Assembly (NCBI GenBank): GCA_027452145.1
Contig: DAIDHB010000439.1
Span: forward strand, 1 to 64,000
DNA from: Planctomycetales bacterium
Lineage (GTDB): Bacteria > Planctomycetota > Planctomycetia > Isosphaerales > Isosphaeraceae
Direction: 5' to 3'
DNA: 64,000 bases
Translations under genes and position numbers: made by a program
Shown here: positions 18,526 through 26,452 of the stretch, piece after piece
How the letters are laid out: the number at the start of each line of letters is the position of its first letter
Position numbering within the stretch: the first letter of the stretch is position 1
Notes under the pieces: generated by a model
What the model saw: the letters and a program-made list of their open reading frames with translations, nothing else
The model's database searches: none
Told to the model about the DNA's origin: nothing

Positions 18526-18540
18526 CGAGGCGGTCGTCAA
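18512..18540 (-). promoter_or_regulatory. Promoter of the BlaI-M56 operon
   Basis: On the minus strand TTGACG (18540-18535) and TACGAT (18517-18512) are spaced by exactly 17 bases, 40 bases upstream of the repressor start. The -10 box coincides with the centre of operator 1. Confidence 0.6.
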
Positions 18541-18544
18541 GCGG

Positions 18545-18566
18545 ACGTGCAGGTTGTTCTGCACGT
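18545..18566. promoter_or_regulatory. Operator 2 for the BlaI-type repressor
   Basis: ACGTGCAG and CTGCACGT flank the 6-base centre GTTGTT, the same architecture as operator 1, with starts 41 bases apart (about four helical turns). It lies directly upstream of the -35 box and 15 bases after the stop of the secreted protein gene. The shared half-site is CGTGCAG/TGTGCAG. Confidence 0.72.
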
Positions 18567-18580
18567 TCTCGCTGGCCGGG

Positions 18581-19894
18581 CTAGTCGGGCCGCCACGAGA
18601 TGGACGCGATCCGGACCTCGTCGTCCGGGCCGGGCGCGTCGGGCGGGTCGATGCGCAGGCCGGTGATCGTGCCCCTGTAGCCGGGCAGGCCGGCGAGGTT
18701 GATGGTGTAGGTGCGGAGCTGGCCGTCGGGCTGGATCGCGACCGACGCGTGACGCTTCCCGCTGTAGCCCTCGCCGGGGACGCTCCAGAAGACGTCGACG
18801 TGGTCGCCGCGGGTGCGGAACGCCGCGCGAAGGTACAGGCGCGGCATGTCCTCGGCCCGCCACCATTGCTCGGGGCCGATGAGCTGCGGGTCGTCGCCGG
18901 TGGTGCGGATCCTCAGCCCGCCCTCGATCGGGAACCCGGCGTCGCGGGCGTTGTGGTAGATCCAGTGCCGGCGGTCGTGATCGCGGTCGAAGTGGTCGTC
19001 GGGACGGGTGTCCTTGATCCGATTCGCCACGGCCAGGCCGCGGATCTGGTCGAGCGTGCCGACGGCCAGCATGTAGCGATACTCATACACGATGTTGTGG
19101 TCGAGGACCTCCTTGCGCACCGGGGCGATGTAGCCGGTGGGATCGTCGGCCGGTCCGCCCTTGCCGGGCCGGCCGTGGAAGCCGCCGATGAACGAGTAGA
19201 CGCCGGGCTCGATCACGCCCACGCCGAAGTCGTGGTCATCCACCAGCGCGGCCCAGTTCTCGGTGGCCTTCCAGCTCGCCCAGGGCGGGCCCGAGTTCTG
19301 CACCTGGCGGATCGGTTGGTTCTCGAATGGTCGAATCCCGTCGTAGGTGAACAGGCGATGGAGCTTGCCGATCGTGTAAACCGCCGGCAGCTCCTGGTCG
19401 TGCGCGGGGTACTGGGTGCGGTCGGGCCGGGCGTTGTTCAGCCGGCACCGCACATGGGCCGCGTTGCCATCGAGGGTGATCCAGGTCTCGAACGTGCACT
19501 CGCCGGGAACGTTGTTGAGCGCCCATTGCATCGGGATCGTCTTGACGTACAGGGTCTTGCCGTCGTTCGAGTGCTTCACGACGCGCGCGGCGTTGTGGTA
19601 CACGTCGCCCGAGCCGATCGGGTTCCAGGACCAGCCCTTCCACCCCGGGTGCGGCTTGCCGAACGGGTGCGGGCCCGAGTAATAGGACTGCTGCACCTGC
19701 CGACCCAGGTCGTGCGAGTTGATCAGGTTGCCGCCGGCGCCGGTCCCATTCCCGTCCTTCGACCGGGCGAGCTCGGTGATCGTCCCGCCGATGTCGAGAT
19801 CGACGCCGATCCGGATCGTGCCATTATCCAGCCGGCTCATGCGCCCGGCGTTCGCGGACGGTCCGACCGCGATCATCGCGGCCAGGACCGCCAC
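18581..19894 (-). CDS. Secreted protein of unknown function (possible sugar-acting enzyme fold)
   Basis: About 437 residues. A clear signal-peptide-like stretch (RLAIAVAVLAAMIAVGPSANAG) opens the mature protein, but no ATG, GTG or TTG lies in frame before its charged n-region. The nearest starts are GTG 19894 and ATG 19876, both inside the hydrophobic core, so the true start is unresolved. The body begins SRLDNGTIRIGVDLDIGGTI and contains NLINSHDLGRQVQQSYYSGP, a style seen in galactose-mutarotase-like supersandwich proteins. I cannot name a family with confidence. It is transcribed toward the BlaI operator region and divergently from the next gene. Confidence 0.6.
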   Translation of the reverse strand: MAVLAAMIAVGPSANAGRMSRLDNGTIRIGVDLDIGGTITELARSKDGNGTGAGGNLINSHDLGRQVQQSYYSGPHPFGKPHPGWKGWSWNPIGSGDVYHNAARVVKHSNDGKTLYVKTIPMQWALNNVPGECTFETWITLDGNAAHVRCRLNNARPDRTQYPAHDQELPAVYTIGKLHRLFTYDGIRPFENQPIRQVQNSGPPWASWKATENWAALVDDHDFGVGVIEPGVYSFIGGFHGRPGKGGPADDPTGYIAPVRKEVLDHNIVYEYRYMLAVGTLDQIRGLAVANRIKDTRPDDHFDRDHDRRHWIYHNARDAGFPIEGGLRIRTTGDDPQLIGPEQWWRAEDMPRLYLRAAFRTRGDHVDVFWSVPGEGYSGKRHASVAIQPDGQLRTYTINLAGLPGYRGTITGLRIDPPDAPGPDDEVRIASISWRPD

Positions 19895-19925
19895 GGCGAT
19901 CGCGAGTCGATGCCGATGCCCCCAG

Positions 19926-19951
19926 TGCGTCGTGGTACAATCGACGGGGCC
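19926..19951 (+). promoter_or_regulatory. Possible -10 box immediately before the 19952 gene
   Basis: GTACAATCG contains TACAAT about 14-20 bases before the ATG. If used, the transcript would have a very short leader, and no Shine-Dalgarno sequence is present, so this would give leaderless or near-leaderless translation. Confidence 0.3.
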
Positions 19952-20794
19952 ATGACCACCGCGCCGAGAGTCCTCGACCCCTGGAGGCTCGTGTGGGGCC
20001 AGCCCTACATCGACAGCCGCACGCTGGCCGCGGCGATCGAGCAGGACCTGGCCCGCACCCCCGAGCCCGATTACCGCACGCGGCTGTTGATCCGCGACGC
20101 GTCGGTCGCGCTGCGCGCGTACTGGGGCTCGCGGCGCTTCGATCAATGGCTCGACGTCAGTCCCGAAGGCTCGCGCGTTCGCGAGATCCTGAGCGAGGAC
20201 TTCGACGAGGTCGGGTACTCCACCATCCGGGAGCGGCTGGTGGACCACATCAACGCTCGGGAGCTCGGCCAGGTGTTCGAACTCCTGGGCCGGTGTATGA
20301 CCTGCGCAGCGGAAATCCGGGTCGGCGGATCGATCCCCACGCTGATCCAGGGTCTCACCGCCCAGCCGACTGAGGTCGTCGCCCTGGTCGACGCCGTCCC
20401 CGAAGCGATCCTTCGCCAGCGCGAAGTTCTGGGCCGGCTCGAAGCACAGTTCGGCCTGCGGATGGGGGTTACCCCGTCTCATGACCTGCCGATCGGCTGG
20501 GAAAACCGACTGATGCCCTTCGGCGAGTTCGGCAGCCTCCGAGTCAATTTGGTCGACGTGTACGACATCTTCGTCAGCAAGCTCTCGAGCGACCAGAAGA
20601 AGCACCGTCTTGACGTAGCGGTGCTGGCGCTCGTGCTGGACGAGGCCACCGCCCGGCACCGACTCCTGACGGATGGCCGCGCGTTCCTCGACGACCCCGC
20701 GCTGCGGCCGCAGATCCTGGAGAACTGGCGGTTCATCTTCCAGGAGCCGCTGGATGTCGATCAGGTCGGTGATGCTCCGATGGCTCATGAATGA
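19952..20794 (+). CDS. Conserved hypothetical protein, possibly nucleotidyltransferase-like
   Basis: 280 residues, no signal peptide or membrane helix. Features include an N-terminal Trp-rich start (DPWRLVWGQPYIDS), an internal CMTCAAE pair of cysteines, and a C-terminal segment VDVYDIFVSKLSSDQKKHRLDV. That last pattern (a D-x-x-V-SKL run followed by a K-x-R-x-D segment) recalls the DUF6036-type nucleotidyltransferase-like proteins, but the catalytic G-S motif is not evident. It is oriented divergently from the secreted protein gene. Function not assigned. Confidence 0.6.
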   Translation: MTTAPRVLDPWRLVWGQPYIDSRTLAAAIEQDLARTPEPDYRTRLLIRDASVALRAYWGSRRFDQWLDVSPEGSRVREILSEDFDEVGYSTIRERLVDHINARELGQVFELLGRCMTCAAEIRVGGSIPTLIQGLTAQPTEVVALVDAVPEAILRQREVLGRLEAQFGLRMGVTPSHDLPIGWENRLMPFGEFGSLRVNLVDVYDIFVSKLSSDQKKHRLDVAVLALVLDEATARHRLLTDGRAFLDDPALRPQILENWRFIFQEPLDVDQVGDAPMAHE

Positions 20795-20851
20795 TGCTCC
20801 GTGGTGCGGTGCGAAGTGGGCCCGACCCTTCGATGCAATGCTTCGTCTCGA

Positions 20852-23800
20852 TCAGCGCATCCTCATGCCAAACCGATAACTCCCCGGCTCGATCGAGAAC
20901 GGCAGGCCCGGGCCGCGCTCGCCGGGCAGTGCAATCGGGCCGCTGATGCCGCCGGACTGGACGATCGGGCGGCCTCGCTCGGCCTGGGGCAGCGGACGAC
21001 CGCCCTCGGTGATGCTGTCGAGGTCCGTGGTCGGCAGGAACACGATCGCCTTCACGTTGGCCGGGATCGTGAGCGACAGCTCGAGCCGGTCGCCGTCCCG
21101 CTTCCACTCCGTGGCGATCGCGCCGAACGGGCTACGGTACGACGTCCTCGCCCAGGTCAACCGCGTGTCGATCCGGGGCGCGAGGATCAGCGTCCGTTTC
21201 GGGGCGTCCAGGTTGATCCCGCCGATCGTTCGGGCCATCCAGCCGTAGACGGCGCCAAAGGAGTAATGGGCGAACGAGTTCATGCCCGGGTCCTGGAAAC
21301 CCTTCTCCGGCGTCCAGCCGTCCCAGCGCTCCCAGATGCTCGTCGCCCCCTGCTTGATCGAGAAGCCCCACGAGGGGAACGTGTCGTTGTGCAGCAGCCG
21401 GAACGCCACGTCGTCGCGGCCGATCAGCGAGAGCGCCTGCATCAGGGACTTCGTGCCGACGAAGCCGGTCGACAGGTGATAGCCGCGCTTCGCGATGTCC
21501 GCGACGAGGTATTTCGCCGCCCGGTCGAAGTCCTCCGTCGACGGATTCGGATCGAGCAGCCCGAAGGCGAGCGCCATCACGTAGACCGCCTGTGTGTCTC
21601 CCTTGATCCGGCCGTCAGGACCGACGTAGGCTCGCCGGAACGCTTCCCGAACGCGGCGGCGCAGGTCCCAGTACCGCGCGGAGTCGTTGTCCTTCCCCAG
21701 CGCGTTGGCGGCGCGATACATGAGGTCGACGCTATGGGCGAAATACGCCTCGTAGATCACGTCCTTCGGCGTGTCGGCACCGATACTCAGCCAGTCGCCG
21801 AAGCAGTGGAACTGCGCGGGCGGCAGCAGGTCGGGCGTGCTTCGCTTGCGGCAGAACTCGACGAACTTGACCATCGACGGATACTGCCGCTCGAGCACCC
21901 GACGATCGCCATAGACCTCGTAAATCGTCCACGGGCAAATCACGCCCGCATCCGCCCAGGCGGGGCCGCCGTCGTCGCCGGCGACCTTCACCGGCGCGAC
22001 CATCGGGAACTGGCCGTCGGCGCGCTGGCCATCCGTGAGGTCGACCAGCCACTTGTTGAAGAACGCCTGCACGTCGCAGATCCGCGAGGCCGTCTCGATG
22101 TAGACCTGCGCGTCGCCCGTCCAGCCGAGGCGCTCGTCGCGCTGGGGGCAGTCGGTGGGGATGTCGATGAAATTCGCCCGCTGCGTCCAGTAGATGTTGC
22201 TGAAGAGCTGGTTGAGCATCGGGTCCGAGCAGGCGAACGAGCCCACGACGGGCGTGTCGCTCGAAACGGCGATGCCGGTGATCGTGTCCGCGGTCGGCGG
22301 CCCGGCCAGGCCAGCCACCTCGACGTACTGGAACCCGTGGAACGTGAACCGCGGCTGCCAGTCGACCGGGCTATCATCGGCGCAGGTGTAGCGGTCGGTC
22401 ACGCGGGCCTCGCGCAGGTTCGTCGTGTAGATCGTGCCGTCCGGGTTGAGCCGCTCGGCGAACCGCAGGGTGATCGTCCGGCCCGGTGCTCCCGACGTCC
22501 GCAATCGGACCACGCCGGCGAAGTTCTGGCCCATGTCGAGGACAAAGGTCCCGGGCTTCGGCTGGGCGATGGATTTTGGCTTCAGCTCGGCGAAGGCGAC
22601 GACCGGCGGGCCGGGGTGCCACTGGACCACCGGGTTCACCTCGGCACCGCGATCGACGGGCGACCACGCCGAGTCATCCAGGCCGGGGCTGTCCCAGCCG
22701 GGGATCGCCTTGCGGGCGTCGACGGTCTCGCCCATCAGGAAGTCGGCCTCGACGATCGGGCCGGTCGTTGCCTTCCAGCCGGGGCTGGTGACGACGTCCT
22801 GCGTTTTTCCATCGGCCAGCTCGAGGTGCAGGATCGCCCGCAGCCGGGGCTTCTTGCCGTAGTGGTCGCGTTTCTTGCCGAAGCCGACGTAGCCGCTGTA
22901 CCAGCCGTCGGCGACGATCGCGGCCAGGGCGTTGTCGCCGGTGCGGACCTGCGAGGTCACGTCGTAGGCGCGGTAATAGACGCGCTTCGAGTAATCGGTC
23001 CAGCCGGGGTTGAACCGATCGTCGCTGACGCGGCGGCCGTTGACGTGGACGTCGAAGATCCCGAGTCCCGTGGCGTAGAGCGTCGCGCGCTTGATCGGCT
23101 GATCGACATGAAACCCGGTGCGCAGGTAGGTCGGCGGCGGCAGGATGAGCTGCGCATAACGGAGCCGGCCCCAGGGCGCCATGCCGTACTCGCCCAGTAC
23201 CTCGGCGGCCGGCCAGTCCTTCGTATCGAGCGGGCGGTTGTGCCAGTTGGCGCCCGGGCTCTCCAGCGTCTTCCACGTGCCGTCGGTGACGAACGTCGTG
23301 GTCGCGCCGTCGGCCGTATTCACCACCAGGCGCGCCAGCAGGCCCGCCGGGCTCGGCGAGGTGTTCTGAACCTCGACGCGGATCGTGTTGTCGCCGGGCT
23401 TGAGGTGCCCGGCCACGTCGGCCGAGCGGGGGTGATCCCAGCCGCCCGAGCCGGGCCCGCCGTCGATGACGAGCTGGCCGTTGATCGTGAACCGGAAGAA
23501 GTCGTCGGCCGTCGCGATCAGCTCGGCCTTCTCGACCTTCGCCTGGGGCAGGTGCAGGGCCGCCACGAACAGCCGATGCGCCGCCGGCTTGTTGGGGCCT
23601 TTATCGCCGGCATGCCAGATCCATTTCGCGCCGTCCAGGGGCGCCTCGGGCAGCTCGACCTGGCGCGAGCGGTCCGAGCCGATCCACTCGGCCGCGCTCC
23701 AGGCGGAGGGATCGACGATGCCCATCGACCAGAACGCCGGTGCGCTCCAGGCGGAGGGCTTGCCGTCCTTGTCCCAGACGCGGACCTTCCAGTAGCAGGG

Positions 23801-24148
23801 CTGATGCGGCTCCAGCGGCTTGCCGGCGTACACGATCGCCGAGGTCTCGGCGCTCGTGACTCGGCCGCTGTCCCACAGATCGCCCTGGTCGCGGTCGAGT
23901 ATGGCCCGGCCGCCCGCGACGAGGACCTGGTAGGCCGTCTGTTTCTGCCCCCGCGCCGGGGACTCGACGATCCAGCTCAGCCGGGGGGCGCGCACGTCGA
24001 TCCCGCGCGGATTCACGAGGTACTCGCACCGCAGATAGCCGGGCGTCAGGCCGACGTCGGGGCGGGTTTCCGCGAGTGCGGGCGCCGGCGCCCAGGCCAG
24101 GCCGATCAGCAGGACGGCGGCGGTCGCCGAGTGATGGGGGAGCATCAT
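20852..24148 (-). CDS. Secreted alpha-L-rhamnosidase, glycoside hydrolase family 78
   Basis: 1098 residues with signal peptide (1-27, ending PALA). GGAGG lies 8 bases before the tandem ATG codons. Domain order fits bacterial GH78: an Ig-like N-terminal domain (PRLSWIVESPARGQKQTAYQ), an inserted carbohydrate-binding-like module around residues 185-290 (ATADDFFRFTINGQLVIDGG), Bac_rhamnosid_N, then the (alpha/alpha)6 catalytic domain with the conserved acid-rich motif DCPQRDERLGWTGDAQ and later WGFSIKQGATSIWERWDGWT. It would release L-rhamnose from extracellular glycans by inverting hydrolysis. It lies last in the rhamnose cluster, 129 bases after the importer. Confidence 0.93.
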   Translation of the reverse strand: MMLPHHSATAAVLLIGLAWAPAPALAETRPDVGLTPGYLRCEYLVNPRGIDVRAPRLSWIVESPARGQKQTAYQVLVAGGRAILDRDQGDLWDSGRVTSAETSAIVYAGKPLEPHQPCYWKVRVWDKDGKPSAWSAPAFWSMGIVDPSAWSAAEWIGSDRSRQVELPEAPLDGAKWIWHAGDKGPNKPAAHRLFVAALHLPQAKVEKAELIATADDFFRFTINGQLVIDGGPGSGGWDHPRSADVAGHLKPGDNTIRVEVQNTSPSPAGLLARLVVNTADGATTTFVTDGTWKTLESPGANWHNRPLDTKDWPAAEVLGEYGMAPWGRLRYAQLILPPPTYLRTGFHVDQPIKRATLYATGLGIFDVHVNGRRVSDDRFNPGWTDYSKRVYYRAYDVTSQVRTGDNALAAIVADGWYSGYVGFGKKRDHYGKKPRLRAILHLELADGKTQDVVTSPGWKATTGPIVEADFLMGETVDARKAIPGWDSPGLDDSAWSPVDRGAEVNPVVQWHPGPPVVAFAELKPKSIAQPKPGTFVLDMGQNFAGVVRLRTSGAPGRTITLRFAERLNPDGTIYTTNLREARVTDRYTCADDSPVDWQPRFTFHGFQYVEVAGLAGPPTADTITGIAVSSDTPVVGSFACSDPMLNQLFSNIYWTQRANFIDIPTDCPQRDERLGWTGDAQVYIETASRICDVQAFFNKWLVDLTDGQRADGQFPMVAPVKVAGDDGGPAWADAGVICPWTIYEVYGDRRVLERQYPSMVKFVEFCRKRSTPDLLPPAQFHCFGDWLSIGADTPKDVIYEAYFAHSVDLMYRAANALGKDNDSARYWDLRRRVREAFRRAYVGPDGRIKGDTQAVYVMALAFGLLDPNPSTEDFDRAAKYLVADIAKRGYHLSTGFVGTKSLMQALSLIGRDDVAFRLLHNDTFPSWGFSIKQGATSIWERWDGWTPEKGFQDPGMNSFAHYSFGAVYGWMARTIGGINLDAPKRTLILAPRIDTRLTWARTSYRSPFGAIATEWKRDGDRLELSLTIPANVKAIVFLPTTDLDSITEGGRPLPQAERGRPIVQSGGISGPIALPGERGPGLPFSIEPGSYRFGMRMR

Positions 24149-24162
24149 GGCAGTGCCTCCTC

Positions 24163-24262
24163 AAGTAGGTCGGGCATTCTTGCCCGACGCTCGAGCCTTT
24201 CACGTAGGTCGGGCCGTCTTGCCCGACGCCCAGGCTCCGTCGGGCAAGACGGCCCGACCGAC
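24163..24262. repeat. AGGTCGGGC hairpin repeats (one half copy and one full hairpin)
   Basis: GTAGGTCGGGCATTCTTGCC occurs at 24165, followed by a second copy at 24204-24228 whose reverse complement stands at 24238-24262 with one mismatch. The same element occurs near 47178 and 50986. It fills the gap between the importer and rhamnosidase genes and may form a strong RNA hairpin there. Confidence 0.85.
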
Positions 24263-24277
24263 TTCAACCCGGACCAA

Positions 24278-26452
24278 TCAGAAGTCGAACTGGCCGATAT
24301 TCTCTTTGGTAAACAGGTAAGGCTGACCGAGCAGGATGTTGTCGCCCTGGATGGTGATGGACTTCAGCCGCCCGGCCTCGAGGGTCTTGTCGCCCGGCTT
24401 GAGCCGGCCGTCGGCGAGCGCCTGCGCGGCCTGCACGGTCAGGTAACCGAGGTCCATCGTGTTCCACAGGACGACGCAGTCGGTGATCCCCTCGTGGACA
24501 TAACGCTTGTTGTCATTCGGCAGGCCCAGGCCGACCACCTTGACGTCGGTGCGGCCGGACTGCTTGACGGCCTCGGCCGCGCCCGGGACGGCGGGCGAGC
24601 AGATGGCCATGATCAATTTCACGTTCGGGTTGGCGCTCATGATCGTGTTGGCCTCGTCGAACGCTTTTTTCTGGAGGTCATCGCACGGGCGGAGCGCGGC
24701 CATCTTGATCTGCGGATACTTCTCCTGGCGGCGGGCCTCAATCCACTTCTGCCACTCGATCATGTTCGACGCGGTGAGCGACGCCGTGATGATGGCGAAC
24801 TCGCCCTTGCCGCCGAGCACCCGCGCGGCGTTGTCCATCAAGGTGCGGCCGATCCCCTCGGGCGTCGCCTGGTTGACGAAGAAGTCGCGGGCGTCGGGCT
24901 CGGCGTCGGCGTCGAACGTGAGCACCTTGATCCCGCGCTCGCGGGCCTTGCGCAGCACCGACGAGATCCCCTGGCGGTTCTCGACGGCCACGGCGATCAC
25001 ATCAACCCCCCGGGTGATCCAGGTATCGATGATCTCATTCTGCCGCGCGGGGTCGGGATCGGTCGGTCCGTCCCAGATCAGCCGCACGCCCAGCTCCTTC
25101 GCGGCCTCCTCGGCGCCCTTGCGGCAGGCGATGAAGTAGGCGTTCCCCTTGCTCTTGGGCATCATCGCCAGCGTGATCGGGCGATGGGAGCCTCTCGTCG
25201 CCTCGGCGGACGCGGCAGCGCGATCGCCGGAGGATGAAGGAATGGCCGAGCTCTCGTGCCCCGCCGAGCGATCCTGGACGATCGAGCGAACCATCAGATA
25301 ATTGCCGGCGGTGACGATCAGCGCGCCGGCCAGGATGGCGAGGCAGATGACGGCGACTTGCGAGTTCTTCACGTGCAGATCCTCCGGGAGTGGTCCGTCG
25401 AGGGCCGCGGCCGGCGTCGGCGCGGCGGCGTGATGATGGCGGCCTCGGCCCCGGGCGCGGGCGTGTCCGCGGCGATCGAGGCCGATCGCGAGCAGGAGCA
25501 ACAGGCCCGTCAGCACGCCGGCCAGCTCGCCGGGGAGCGCCGCCAGGAGCATCCCGTTGCGCAGGACGGCGATGGCGAACAGGCCCAGGATCGTGCCGGG
25601 CACGCTGCCCCGGCCGCCGAAGATCGAGGTGCCGCCGAGGACGACCGCGGTGATCGCCGAGAGCTCGTAGCCGGTGCCGGCGTCGGCCTTGGCCTGTCCC
25701 AGATGGGCGACGTACACGATCGCCGCCAGGCTCGACACGAGGCCCGAGAGGACATAGACACTCGTCACCAGCCGGTCGACGGGCAGACCGGCGTAGCGCG
25801 CGCCCTCGGCCGAGTAGCCGATGGCCGAGATGGCTCGCCCCGCGGTGGAGCGGTGCAGCAGCACCCAGAAGCCCACCGCGACGATCAGGAACAGCGGCAC
25901 CTGCGCGGGGATCCCGCCGACCGCGTAGCCCTGGCCCAGGAACAGGAACGACGAGGGGAAATTCGTGTAATTCTCGACTCCGCCCGTCAGGCCCTCGGCC
26001 AGTCCGCGGAACAGCGAGAACGAGCCGAGCGTCACGATCAGCGGCGGGATGCGGCCGAATGTGATCAGCAGGCCGTTCAGGCTGCCCGCCAGCGCGCCCA
26101 GGCCGAGCGTCAGCGCGGCCGCGACGGGGATCGGCAGCCCGGCGTCGCGCCAGAGCATGCCGAAGACGACCGCCGAGAGGCCCATCAGCGAGCCGACCGA
26201 CAGGTCGATGCCGCCCGTCGTGATCACCGGCGTGAGCGCGACGGCCAGCAGGCCGAGCTCGACGCTCAGCCGCAGGACCTCGAAGGCGTTGGCCACGCTC
26301 AGGAAGTTCGTGCCGATCAGCGCGAAGACGGCGACCTCCAGCAGGAGGATCCCCGCCAGGATCGCGCGAGCCGGCTCGATCGACCGGGCACCGGGCTCGC
26401 CGGTTACGGTGGACTGCGAGACAGCGGTCACGTTGTCCTGCGTCGTGTTCAT
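24278..26452 (-). CDS. L-rhamnose ABC importer: permease (RhaQ-like) fused to sugar-binding protein (RhaS-like)
   Basis: A single open frame of 724 residues. Residues 1-330 form an RbsC-type permease with about eight to ten membrane helices and signatures GIDLSVGSLMGLS and LGGTSIFGGRGS. A His/Arg/Ala-rich linker (GRGRHHHAAAPTPAAALDGP) follows. At residue 361 a new hydrophobic helix (VAVICLAILAGALIVTAG) precedes a periplasmic-binding domain of the RbsB/RhaS type (PITLAMMPKSKGNAYFIACR..., NEIIDTWITRGVDVIAV). A GTG at 25372 with GGAGG 7 bases upstream could also start a free binding protein from the same frame. The start ATG overlaps the stop of the ATPase gene (ATGA). The helix allows the binding domain to sit outside the membrane. 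Substrate inferred from the neighbouring rhamnose genes. Confidence 0.85.
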   Translation of the reverse strand: MNTTQDNVTAVSQSTVTGEPGARSIEPARAILAGILLLEVAVFALIGTNFLSVANAFEVLRLSVELGLLAVALTPVITTGGIDLSVGSLMGLSAVVFGMLWRDAGLPIPVAAALTLGLGALAGSLNGLLITFGRIPPLIVTLGSFSLFRGLAEGLTGGVENYTNFPSSFLFLGQGYAVGGIPAQVPLFLIVAVGFWVLLHRSTAGRAISAIGYSAEGARYAGLPVDRLVTSVYVLSGLVSSLAAIVYVAHLGQAKADAGTGYELSAITAVVLGGTSIFGGRGSVPGTILGLFAIAVLRNGMLLAALPGELAGVLTGLLLLLAIGLDRRGHARARGRGRHHHAAAPTPAAALDGPLPEDLHVKNSQVAVICLAILAGALIVTAGNYLMVRSIVQDRSAGHESSAIPSSSGDRAAASAEATRGSHRPITLAMMPKSKGNAYFIACRKGAEEAAKELGVRLIWDGPTDPDPARQNEIIDTWITRGVDVIAVAVENRQGISSVLRKARERGIKVLTFDADAEPDARDFFVNQATPEGIGRTLMDNAARVLGGKGEFAIITASLTASNMIEWQKWIEARRQEKYPQIKMAALRPCDDLQKKAFDEANTIMSANPNVKLIMAICSPAVPGAAEAVKQSGRTDVKVVGLGLPNDNKRYVHEGITDCVVLWNTMDLGYLTVQAAQALADGRLKPGDKTLEAGRLKSITIQGDNILLGQPYLFTKENIGQFDF

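Noticed and set aside
20801-25237. 1478-residue plus-strand frame over the rhamnosidase and importer genes
   Set aside because: Antisense shadow of clearly recognisable GH78 and ABC transporter genes.
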